This document shows, piece after piece, positions 7,057-17,400 of a DNA stretch of 64,000 bases. A program made the position numbers and the translations under genes. Origin of the DNA: Winogradskyella sp. UBA3174 (GTDB lineage Bacteria > Bacteroidota > Bacteroidia > Flavobacteriales > Flavobacteriaceae); the NCBI RefSeq assembly GCF_002364335.1, contig NZ_DEXW01000025.1:40043-104042 (forward strand), read 5' to 3'. The notes under the pieces were generated by a model that did no database searches, was not told where the DNA came from, and worked only from the letters and a program-made list of their open reading frames with translations. The first letter of the stretch is position 1. Each line of letters begins with the position of its first letter.

Positions 7057-9405
7057 TTAACGTCGCAACGCAAAATGACCAGTGTACGTTTTGCCGTCTA
7101 AAAATTTAGCGACATACCAATAATCATCACTTGGTAAGTTGTTTCCGTTTAATGTGCCGTCCCAACCACCACTTAAAGTAGTTTGCTCAGTTATGAGTTT
7201 ACCATAGCGATTAAATATTTGAACGGTTTCTATTAAATTGAATTGTGTGCTCGTACCAATAACACGCCATGTTTCATTTTCCGTATCTCCATTTGGAGTA
7301 AAGAATTTTGGAAAACCTAACACGGAAATTGTTTCTTCAACGATACCACAACCATTTCTGTCTCTAACATAAACCGTGTGCAAACCCTCAGAAACATTTG
7401 TGAATGTATTACTCTCTTGGTAGAAGCCACTAATTTCATCTAAAGCATAATCATAAAAACCAGCGCCAGAAACGCTAACGGTCACAGTGTTATTTGGATC
7501 AATACCTTCAACTGTAATACCATCTATTGTGGCTGTTTCAGAGGTGTTTACAGTAATAGTTCTACTAGAAGTACAGCCATTTGGGTCTATTACTGAAACC
7601 GTGTAAGTGCCTACTTCGTTAACTTCATTAAAAGAAGTTGTAACGTTTGTTAGGGTTCCATTAAAAGACCACTCATAAAAATAATTACTTGGTGAGTCAT
7701 TAAGAACTCCACCAAAAAGCGTGATGGTTTCTGGGAATGTATTTATACAATAAAACACAGATTCATCAGCCTGTAAAACAGGGGTGTAAAGCACAACTAA
7801 ATTTACTATAGAAATACCAAAACACTGATTATTGTTATTTATTTTGACAAATATTGTTTGAGAGTCCGCAGTAATATTTTCATAACTATTTGGTAAAGCG
7901 TTTGTGCCATTTAATGCATCTGTTTCTGTTTCATAATAGGTAACATCTGCATTAGTTGGTATTTGACTGAGAATTGAACCTTCAATATCTGGTAAATTGA
8001 ATATTCCAAAGCCATCAAGATCAGATTCATTACAACCTCCTAAATCTGGAATTGTTATACTATTATTTGAAGTTTGTAATTCTAACTGTACAACAATACT
8101 ACAATCAGCTTGGTTTATAATACGCACAAAAACAGTTTGAAAGGGATCGGTGTTTTCAAAATTAGTGGCCGTAGTTATGGGGTTTATATTTGCTAATGCA
8201 TCTGCTTCCGTGATGAAAAAATTAGCGACTGCTGATAAACCATTATTAGGTGTTAAATCGCTTTCCGCTTCAAAAAGATTATAGGTTGTTATTCCATCTT
8301 GGTTACTATCACATTCAATTAAAATAGAATCTTGGCCTACAGGGAGTGGAGCGTATTCAATATCTACATCTCCGAAAGATATACAAGTGTTATTTAGTCC
8401 CACTTCTACAGTATAAGTGCCTGCTTCTGTAACAGTATATATACCACAATTAATGCAGCCAGTAGGAGTAGATTGTACTAAAACACCGTCTCTAAACCAA
8501 TCGTAAGATGGCGAGCCAGATTCATTTACAACTAAGTCTAAAGTTTCTCCTTCGCAGAGAGAATTTTCTGTTATAATAAGTCTATTTGGACCCAAGTCTG
8601 TTGATAACTGAAAGCTGCCAGCTTCTAAAAATACAGCAGAATCAAATCTAAAGTTTTGCTCATCTGCAATTACCAATTTCACATGGTATGTTTGATTTGG
8701 TATAACCGTTGCTCTAGCTGTTAAGACAGCAGTTTGTCCATTAAAATTTATAGGTGAATTAACACCATTATAAGAACCGAAATACGTTTCGTTTTGTGGA
8801 GGACAAGATCCAGGAACACCAGGAGTAACTGTAGTTGCTTTTACAGGTATATTAGTGTCTGGAACTAGCGCTATATTTTCATACGGAGTCTGTGCCGTGG
8901 CAGGTCTGATTAAAAACCCAAATAAATCTGAAAACTGACAACTATTTGGATTGTTTTCTTGGTATTCTTCTGAAGCAAAAAGATAACGAAAGCTTATTTG
9001 AGTTGCTACGGAAGTAAAATCAAATTCTAGTATAGTAGCGTTAATTGTATTAGTTTCATCTAAAGCTATTTCTAAATCTTCATCACCTATCCAACCTGTT
9101 GCATTATCATCGCTAAGGGTATTGTTAGGTCCAGGAACATTTGCTAATCTTCCTGTGCTTAAAACAACTCCACTTTGAAACGGAAACGTTGTACCTGTTG
9201 CATCAAAAAAGCCATAACTTTGATCAGCTCCATTAAAATCACCTCCAACCACATTTGTAACTGTAATATTTGTTATACAATCACTATCAATAAGTATGTC
9301 TTCTATAAGTTGTTGTGGAGTAAGGGTTTGGCTATCTACAAAAATATTCTGTGAATATGTAAATAGTGAAAGTAATAAGGCAGATAATGCTAATATTTGC
9401 TTCAT
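7057..9405 (-). CDS. T9SS type B surface protein with choice-of-anchor L domain
   Basis: A 782-residue protein exported by Sec and then by T9SS. Residues 1-18 are a signal peptide ending YSQ. A choice-of-anchor L domain follows (about 25-265; hallmark FPFQSGVVLSTG and RYLFASEEYQEN). Next come an Ig-like segment (about 275-350), two repeats of the 90-residue type that begin with a Cys and an acidic turn (ECDSNQDGITTYNL, GCNESDLDGFGIFNL), a second Ig-like segment, and the type B C-terminal signal (GFPKFFTPNGDTENETW, then IFNRYGKLI, then GGWDGTLNGN). It is the last of six such genes. Adhesion or gliding is likely but the ligand is unknown. Confidence 0.88.
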   Translation of the reverse strand: MKQILALSALLLSLFTYSQNIFVDSQTLTPQQLIEDILIDSDCITNITVTNVVGGDFNGADQSYGFFDATGTTFPFQSGVVLSTGRLANVPGPNNTLSDDNATGWIGDEDLEIALDETNTINATILEFDFTSVATQISFRYLFASEEYQENNPNSCQFSDLFGFLIRPATAQTPYENIALVPDTNIPVKATTVTPGVPGSCPPQNETYFGSYNGVNSPINFNGQTAVLTARATVIPNQTYHVKLVIADEQNFRFDSAVFLEAGSFQLSTDLGPNRLIITENSLCEGETLDLVVNESGSPSYDWFRDGVLVQSTPTGCINCGIYTVTEAGTYTVEVGLNNTCISFGDVDIEYAPLPVGQDSILIECDSNQDGITTYNLFEAESDLTPNNGLSAVANFFITEADALANINPITTATNFENTDPFQTVFVRIINQADCSIVVQLELQTSNNSITIPDLGGCNESDLDGFGIFNLPDIEGSILSQIPTNADVTYYETETDALNGTNALPNSYENITADSQTIFVKINNNNQCFGISIVNLVVLYTPVLQADESVFYCINTFPETITLFGGVLNDSPSNYFYEWSFNGTLTNVTTSFNEVNEVGTYTVSVIDPNGCTSSRTITVNTSETATIDGITVEGIDPNNTVTVSVSGAGFYDYALDEISGFYQESNTFTNVSEGLHTVYVRDRNGCGIVEETISVLGFPKFFTPNGDTENETWRVIGTSTQFNLIETVQIFNRYGKLITEQTTLSGGWDGTLNGNNLPSDDYWYVAKFLDGKTYTGHFALRR

Positions 9406-9423
9406 TTATGATTTTAGAAAACG

Positions 9424-9431
9424 CAAAGATA
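9424..9431 (-). promoter_or_regulatory. -7 box before the 782-residue T9SS gene
   Basis: TATCTTTG on the minus strand, 18 bases before the ATG; no -33 TTG at the expected distance. It suggests this gene has its own transcription start. Confidence 0.45.
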
Positions 9432-9482
9432 GTAACCAGATAATGATTAGATTTCATAAATTATGTTAATCTTAAACTAGGA

Positions 9483-12400
9483 CTATCGTCTCAGTGTAAA
9501 ATGTCCCTTTACTTCAAAAGAAATATCTCCTTGTCTTATTTCTGCCAAAAACCAATAGTCACTAGATGGCATATCGTTACCATTGTATCTGCCATCCCAA
9601 CCTCTAGTGTTTGAGCCTAATTGTTTAATGAGTTTACCATAGCGATCAAATAGATAAATAATACTTCCTGGAAGTGTTTCAATACCTACGATATGCCAAG
9701 TGTCATTCTGATTATCGTTATTAGGAGTAAAGAATTTAGGGGCATCAACGACCACAACTTCTTTTGTTACTTGAGCACAGCCATTCAAATCTATTATAGT
9801 AATGGTGTGATACCCTAATGCTACATTCTCAAAAACATTAGAGGTTTGTGGTTCTCCATCATCCAAAATGTATAGATAATTACCAATACCACTTATAGTA
9901 ATTGTAATATTATTTGGGTCCGAAAAATCAATTGTTTCTGTTAATTCTATAGTTGCAGATTCTGATTCGGTAACATTAAATGTACCTGTATTTTGGCAAC
10001 CAAAAGCGTTAGTAATGGTTACAGAATAAGTGCCAATTTCGGTAATTGCTATTTCTGAAGACGTTGCATTAGTAGACCATAAATAGCTATCAGTAGGATT
10101 GTTAGTGTCAGCAGAAACAACAAGGAGTAAATTATTTAAACAAATTACCTGATCTTCAATAGCTATTATAGGTAGCGGATTAACCACCACAGAAAATTGT
10201 GTACTATCAAAACACCCTGTTATGTTATCTTCAATACGAACAAAAACAACCTCATTATTAGACGCTAAATAATCAGTTTCAAGAGGATTTATAGCATCAT
10301 TAGCATTAGTCTGAGAATTGAAGTAAGTCACAGAAAACTCATCAGGATTTTGCCCACCTAAAACAGCTGCGTCTTGTGCAGATAGATTAAATTCTAAAAG
10401 TTCATCTGTATCATCATCACAAGCCACTAAATTATTAGGTTGGTTAGCAATAGGTAGTAGATTAACAACTAACTGAAAAGGGTAAACGGCATAGCAACGT
10501 GTTGTACTATATACGACTCTGGCAAATAAGGTCTCAGTAGTATTGGTATAGTTATAGTCTGTATTTAGAGGATTTATATTATTCTCTGCATCAGCTTCAC
10601 TAATATGGTAACTCACTAATATATTAAATGTATTGTCTAAAAGTACTTGATTGACCTCTAATAAATCGACACTATTTGTTGTGTTTTCACAGATATTAAA
10701 GGTTCCGAAATCATTAATTGGTGGTGGAGTATTAAGCACAAGGTTAAATGGAGCTACAGTAAAACATCCTGTTGTATTATTAGTGACTTTAGCAAAGATT
10801 GTTTGCGGACTAGAAGTGTTTGTGTAAGCTTCAGGGTTTAGAATTTCGTTAGTATCAGTCACCAAATCTAGCTCGTTTTCAAAATAATTAAAACTAATAC
10901 TAAACTGACGTCCTTCTAGGATTAGAAGTTCCGTAGCTGTTAAATCCCATTCTTGAGAGAGCTGAAAATTATCAGCACAGGTAACTAAGAATTGTCCTTC
11001 GGTTACAGTAGGAAGCGCTAATGCATTTATATAAAAAGGAAGCACCTCGTAACACCCAGAGTTAGTGTTTTCAATACGTGCATATACTTGTTGTTGACTA
11101 GAACTCGTGGTATAATTAAGTGGTAAAGCGTTAGTACCCAAATTAGCATTTAAAGGAGTAAGATGAAAACTAACCTCTAAATTTTGAGGACTTCCATTTG
11201 TGATTTCAGTAACTATATCATTAAGATCTACAGTAACCATCCCATTTTGATTCACATCACAAGTAAAAATATCTGTGGGAGGATTAAAAATAGCAGCTTC
11301 TCTAACTTCGATCTGAAAGTCGCCAACTTTAAAGCACGAATTTTCATCACTATTCTGAATTCTAAAATATATGATTTGAGGGTTAGAAATATTCTGATAA
11401 TCTATGGTTTTATCAATAGGGTTGGTATTGTTAAGTGCATCATTTTCGGTTGTAAAATAGAGTACTTCTATGTTTTCTTGTCCGTTAACAATTATAGCAT
11501 CTCTAGATTCGAAAAGAAAATTAGCAGGTTGTAAAGGGTTGACTTCACATTGAATAAAATCATCTACAGGACCTAGTTGAGGATCATTGTAAATAAGGAT
11601 GTCAAAACTTATAATGAAGACACAATCCTGGTTGTTTAATTCAATTTTTATAAATAGCTCCGTAGTTGCTGTTGTATAACTTTGAGGGTTTAATATTGGG
11701 TCACGATCACCAACAGCATTATCATAAGTTCTGTAAAACGTATATGAAAAATCTGAAATCTGTTGAGAGATTTCTGAGATTACAGATTCTAAATTTATAG
11801 TGTAATCTCCATCTTGGTCTTCATTACAAATTATTATAGGCGCAATAGTTTGGTCATCAATACTATTGCTTAGATTAACAAGTATAGTAGAGATATCAAA
11901 ACATCCGGTATTTTGATTTATAATTCTTGTATAGAACATTTGTGAATTCCCAATAACGTCGAAAGCACTCGTAATCTCATTTTCTTGATTGTTTGCATCT
12001 GCTTCACTGATATAAAATTTAACATTAAATCCTACAGCCCCTTGATTTGCTATATTAGATAACGGGTTTATTGCAATTTGAGTGGTATTTGTTAGAGTAT
12101 TAAAATTACCACATCGTTCTGTAACCTGAGGTTGAAAATTTGGTTTAGGATTGATACTTAATTCAACTTGAGAAAAATGCTCGCAATCGTTATAAGTACT
12201 TCTTAAATATAATATTTGTTCTGCATTTGTTACTGTAATGTTTGTATCTAAATCTAATGGGTTTTGGTCATTATCTCTATCTGCTTCATTTTCATAAAAC
12301 CTAATACCAATATCATAACCGCTTTGTAATTCTTCGATGACATCATTTAAATTGAAATCTAAAATACCATCATTAGAAGCATCATCACATCCATAAACTA

Positions 12401-14327
12401 TCCGTTCGTCTTGAAGAACGTTAAATACAAGATTTTTATGCAGTTCTAAAGGAATTACAATTTCACAAAAGTCACCTGTTGATACACCTAAGGCGATAGT
12501 CCTAGCTGGTGAAGATGTAACAATAGTTGGTGGTGGTGTTAGTGGAAACTCTAATATTCTAAACGTGATACCAGGATATGCATCTTCTATTTCTCCAACA
12601 ATAGATGTTAAATCATAAGACGCTACTATGTTTTGGTAATTGACCTCGTCAATTCCATTATTAGATTCAAAAAAGTCAGGATCTGTACACGTACTGTAAA
12701 TGAATCTTTCGACACCTATATCTGGTGGAGATTGATAGTCTAAACGTATTCTTCCTACAGAAAAACAACCGTTAAAATCATCTACAATTCTAGCAAAAAC
12801 AAATTCAGGATCACCAATTATTTCAGAGGTTTCAGTAATTGAATTTTCATTGTTAATAGCTTCATTTTCAGTTGGGAAATAGGTTATTGTTCTATTAAAT
12901 TCAAAATCAGATACTTGAAAATCAAAGAAACTTAAAGCGATTATCTCGAAACCTCCATCATTTATAAAGCCTTCGCAAACATCTACTGAAACTTCAGTGG
13001 TTATTGGGGCTGCATTAACATTTATGTTAAAACTACCTAACTGTAAACAACTGCCATCAACACTTTCTATTCTTACAAAAACAACCTCGTTAGTTGCAGT
13101 GTTTTGATAAATGCCAACAATAGTATTTGTATTGTTTTGGGCATCATCTTGGCTAAGATGATAACTTATAATATAATTTGTAGTAGGGAGCTGGGAAAGC
13201 AATTCAGCATCTTTTAGTGCACTAAAATTAAAATCATAAATACCATCGCTTGGTGCTTCATCACAGATATTAATATCTTCTATTGGAGCTGCATTTTGAA
13301 AGGGGATAATTTCAATTTCTATAGTGTCGGTTAATGTACAATTTCCACCAGCTACAGGTATTGATATTTCAACATTGTAAGTACCAGATTGATTAACTTG
13401 AAGTGTTGGATTAGTTTCACCAGCAATTAAACCACCATTAAAAAACCAAGTATAGATTGCTGTAGGATTATTAATGTCGCCATTTAGTACCGTATCATTA
13501 CCGCAAATAGATTGGTCTGGACCCAAATCTATTGAACCACCGAAACCTTCAGCTTCAATAAAAACAGCTGAATCAAAACGTTCATCTATATGATCTGCAA
13601 TTACAAATTTAATACGATAAGCTTGTCCTGAAATAATGGAACTATTAGCCGTCAAGACGGTTGTTTGACCATTAAAATTTGTGCCACCAACATTATAACC
13701 TTGAAAATAATCTTGGTTCTGTTGTGGGCAAAAACCTTCAATATTTGGATGTATGGTATTGGTACTTATGTCTGTATCTGTTCCTGGTACTAAAGCTATA
13801 TTAACATACGGATCTGTTGTGCCAGCGGCTTTTATAAGAATAGCAAAAACATCTCTAAAATTACAAGGGTAGTCTTGTTGGTATTCGTCCGAAGCAAAAA
13901 TGTACTTAAATGCTATAAAATCATTAGCAGAAATAAAATCAAATTCAATAGACGTTGTATTTAGTGTTTGGTCAATACCCAAAACATCTAATACATCTGG
14001 ATCTGTTTCCCAATTAATTTCACCTTCATTTAAATCTTCTCCAATAACTGTATTTCCTGCAGATGTTATACTACCTGTAGATAATACAATACCACTTTGG
14101 AGAGGGAAATTAGATGTGCCTCGATCAAAAGAACCATAACTAATAATGTTATTAATATTACCGTTAATTGAAGACGAAATATTAAAAGCAGTAGCACAAT
14201 TATCTCCTACTAAATCTTGTATAAGTTGATTAGGTTGTTGAGAATTATCTGTAACAATTTGTTGCGCAGATATGAAACACAAGTGCGTAAAAAAGAAGAG
14301 AAGTAAATAAAAACTTTTCCTTTTCAT
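9483..14327 (-). CDS. Giant T9SS type B surface protein with choice-of-anchor L domain and repeat array
   Basis: A 1614-residue secreted protein. A signal peptide (about 1-21, ending ISA) precedes a choice-of-anchor L domain (about 25-265) and an Ig-like segment. Then about ten modules of roughly 90-120 residues follow, each starting with a Cys in an acidic turn (for example ICNEDQDGDYTINL, TCDVNQNGMVTVDL) and ending with a strand like QQVYARIENTNSGCY. A penultimate Ig-like domain leads to the type B tail (APKFFTPNNDNQNDTW, YLFDRYGKLI, GHFTLRR). The C-terminal third is closely similar to that of the next gene upstream, so the two are paralogues. An extended cell-surface stalk is the likely form. 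Confidence 0.88.
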   Translation of the reverse strand: MKRKSFYLLLFFFTHLCFISAQQIVTDNSQQPNQLIQDLVGDNCATAFNISSSINGNINNIISYGSFDRGTSNFPLQSGIVLSTGSITSAGNTVIGEDLNEGEINWETDPDVLDVLGIDQTLNTTSIEFDFISANDFIAFKYIFASDEYQQDYPCNFRDVFAILIKAAGTTDPYVNIALVPGTDTDISTNTIHPNIEGFCPQQNQDYFQGYNVGGTNFNGQTTVLTANSSIISGQAYRIKFVIADHIDERFDSAVFIEAEGFGGSIDLGPDQSICGNDTVLNGDINNPTAIYTWFFNGGLIAGETNPTLQVNQSGTYNVEISIPVAGGNCTLTDTIEIEIIPFQNAAPIEDINICDEAPSDGIYDFNFSALKDAELLSQLPTTNYIISYHLSQDDAQNNTNTIVGIYQNTATNEVVFVRIESVDGSCLQLGSFNINVNAAPITTEVSVDVCEGFINDGGFEIIALSFFDFQVSDFEFNRTITYFPTENEAINNENSITETSEIIGDPEFVFARIVDDFNGCFSVGRIRLDYQSPPDIGVERFIYSTCTDPDFFESNNGIDEVNYQNIVASYDLTSIVGEIEDAYPGITFRILEFPLTPPPTIVTSSPARTIALGVSTGDFCEIVIPLELHKNLVFNVLQDERIVYGCDDASNDGILDFNLNDVIEELQSGYDIGIRFYENEADRDNDQNPLDLDTNITVTNAEQILYLRSTYNDCEHFSQVELSINPKPNFQPQVTERCGNFNTLTNTTQIAINPLSNIANQGAVGFNVKFYISEADANNQENEITSAFDVIGNSQMFYTRIINQNTGCFDISTILVNLSNSIDDQTIAPIIICNEDQDGDYTINLESVISEISQQISDFSYTFYRTYDNAVGDRDPILNPQSYTTATTELFIKIELNNQDCVFIISFDILIYNDPQLGPVDDFIQCEVNPLQPANFLFESRDAIIVNGQENIEVLYFTTENDALNNTNPIDKTIDYQNISNPQIIYFRIQNSDENSCFKVGDFQIEVREAAIFNPPTDIFTCDVNQNGMVTVDLNDIVTEITNGSPQNLEVSFHLTPLNANLGTNALPLNYTTSSSQQQVYARIENTNSGCYEVLPFYINALALPTVTEGQFLVTCADNFQLSQEWDLTATELLILEGRQFSISFNYFENELDLVTDTNEILNPEAYTNTSSPQTIFAKVTNNTTGCFTVAPFNLVLNTPPPINDFGTFNICENTTNSVDLLEVNQVLLDNTFNILVSYHISEADAENNINPLNTDYNYTNTTETLFARVVYSTTRCYAVYPFQLVVNLLPIANQPNNLVACDDDTDELLEFNLSAQDAAVLGGQNPDEFSVTYFNSQTNANDAINPLETDYLASNNEVVFVRIEDNITGCFDSTQFSVVVNPLPIIAIEDQVICLNNLLLVVSADTNNPTDSYLWSTNATSSEIAITEIGTYSVTITNAFGCQNTGTFNVTESESATIELTETIDFSDPNNITITISGIGNYLYILDDGEPQTSNVFENVALGYHTITIIDLNGCAQVTKEVVVVDAPKFFTPNNDNQNDTWHIVGIETLPGSIIYLFDRYGKLIKQLGSNTRGWDGRYNGNDMPSSDYWFLAEIRQGDISFEVKGHFTLRR

Positions 14328-14453
14328 TAGTTCTTTTTCAAAAATTATAACTCTTGAGAAAATAGAGTTCTTCTTTTTTAGCTAAATATATGAAAAAGTA
14401 ACTAAAACCTAATAAAGTTAGAGGTTCTTAACATTATAGTAATTTGAAGTATA

Positions 14454-17400
14454 CTAGCGCTTTAAAGTAAAATGCCCTTTAACGTCAAAGGATTCGCCAC
14501 CACGTTGTACTTTGGCTAAAAACCAATAGTCACTAGCAGGCATTTTATTACCATTATAGGTGCCATTCCATCCAGATGTATTAGAGCCTAGTTGTGTAAG
14601 TACTTTACCATAGCGATCAAAAATATAGATTATAGTACCAGGAAGCGTTTCTACTCCACTAATATGCCATGTGTCAAAATCACCGTCGTCATTTGGTGTC
14701 ATGTGTTTAGGTGCATCTATAACAATAACTTCTTCAGTAACTTCAGAACAGCCATTAATATCTATAATAGTTATAGTATGGTAGCCTAAACCAACGTTTT
14801 CAAATACTGGTGATTCTTGTGGAATACCATCATCTAGCTGGTAAAGGTAATCGCCAATACCAGTAACTGTAATTGTTATATTGTTTGGGTCTGAGAAATC
14901 TATAGTTTCAGTAACTTCAATAGTTGCAGCTTCAGACTCTGACACACTAAATGTTCTTGTGTTTTCACAACCAAATTCATTTGTTAGACTCACCCAATAA
15001 ATTCCAATTGCTGTAATCTCAATTTCTGAACTTGTCTCACCCGTAGACCATAAATACTGATCTGTTGGATTGTTAGTGTTCGCAGATACTAAAAGCGGTA
15101 AGTTGTCTAAGCAAATAACTTGGTCTTCAATATCTATTATTGGTAATGGATTTATAACAACTAAAAACTGCATTACACTATAACAACCCGTGCTATTGTT
15201 TTCTAGACGCGCATAAATAACTTCACTATTAAATGCAAAATAATCGGTATCTATTGGTGTGTTGTTTTCGTTGGCTTGTAGCTCAGAATTATGATAGGTA
15301 ATTGTAAATTGTGTTGCGTTTTGACTGCCTAAGATACTTGAGTTTTGTTGTGTTAAATCAAACTCTAAAATACCATCAAAGTTGTCATCACAAGCAATCA
15401 AATCACTAGGTTGGTTAACCGTTGGTAACGGGTTTACATTTAGATTAAATTCATAGATATAGAAACAATGTGTAGTACTAAATTCTACACGAACAAATAA
15501 TGTGTCATTATTGGATTGATACGTGTAATCGGTGTCTAACACATTAGTGTTTGCTTGTGCATCTACCTCACTTGTATAATAACTAATTAAGACATTAAAG
15601 CTTTCATCCATTAGCGTTTCATTAATTTCAGTTAAATCGAAAGTGTTAGTATCATTTGCACAAATGTCATAGACTTCAAAATCATTAATTGCTGGTGGTA
15701 AGTTTACAGACAAATTAATAGGTACTGCAACGTAACAATTAGAAATTGTATTTGTAATCTTTATAAATACCGTTTGTGGACTACTTGTGTTAATGTAAGC
15801 TTCAGGATTAGAAATAATGTTAGTGTTAGCTTCTACATTGTCTAGTGTTTCAAAATATGTAATTTCAATATCATCTTGTCTTACATCTAAAACGTCAACT
15901 TCAGCATTAGTTAAGTCAAATTCAACAAAACCATCATAATCTTCATCACATTGAACCATTGGTTGAGATTGGTTGACTTCTGGGACTTGAATTATATTTA
16001 ATTCAAAAGACGTAATAGAATTACAAATCGTACCATTATCTATCTGAACATAAATTTGTTGTGGATTAACCGTATTTGTGAAATCGTTTGGTAATGGGTT
16101 TATACTGTTTTCAGCATTAAACTGCGAGGTGTAAAATGTGATGGTTAAGTTATCTGGGATACCTTGAGAAACCTCAGTGACTTTGGTCGATAAATCAAAA
16201 TTTTCAAAACCATCATTACTAATATCATCACAAACAAACCAGTTTGTAGGTTCATTAAAGACTGGGTTTGTGCCTACTTCGATTATAAAACTAGATGTTC
16301 CGTAACACTCTTGGTCCGATAGGTTTTCTACTCTAACAAATATGGTTTGTGGGTTACTAGTATTCTGATAAAGGATATCTTTATCAATAACATTAATACG
16401 ATTATCGGCATCATTTTGATTAAGGTAATAAAGCGTTTGTTTTCCTGTTTGACCGTTTAATATTTCTATATCTTTAGTATTGAAAATAAAGTCTCCAAAA
16501 CCATCACTATTGTCTTCACAGATTTTATAATTTGTTATTGGTTGAAAAACTGGAAGTGTGTTTATAATTACAGATAATTCTTCGGTTGAATGACAGCCAG
16601 TAATTGTATTTGTAACACGAATAAAAACAGATCCTGTTGTCGCACTAAAAGTTATTTCGTTTGGTATTGCATCAGAATTAGTATCTGCATCTGACCAACT
16701 ATTATGAAAAGTAATACTACGATTATTGGTGTCTGCAACAACTTCTGAAATTACGTTTGAAAGGTTTATGATTGAAAATCCATCTTGGTCATCATCACAA
16801 ATAATAATTTGAGATGGAGTTGTAGTTATTGGAGCTTCTAAAATTGTAATATCAAATGCATTGACATCAAAACATCCTGTGCCTACAGATTGAATTCTTG
16901 GGAAAACGGTAAAAGGATTTATAGTATTTGTATAAAAATTAGGTAAAGCATTTGAGCTAGCCAAAGCATCACTTTCAGATAAGAAATAAGTGACTGTAAA
17001 ATCAGGCATACCATCGGTAACCTCAGCATCAAACTGCGATAAATTTATGGTAGTAAATCCATCTTGATTTTCATCACAAACGGTTTGATTATTTATGGGG
17101 TCAAATTCCTGTACAGGAACTAGTATAAACTCTATTTCGGCAATATCATCGCAAGTATCACTAGCCAAACCAAGAAAAATAGTTTGTGGATTACTGTTAG
17201 GAATAAAAGGAATACTCTGATCTATTGGGTTTATTTGATTATCTCTATCATCTGCTGTGTTATAAAATTGAACAGTAACAGTATCTAAATTATTTATAAT
17301 ACCTACTGCTATACTTGCTAAATTAAATTCTTCATTATTGTCATTATCTACATCGCAACTTGTTATATTATTAATGTTGGTTGCGGTTAATAATAAGTTA

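Noticed and set aside
11184..11534. Plus-strand ORF inside the 1614-residue gene
   Set aside because: It is antisense to a well supported gene and has no plausible start context or family likeness.
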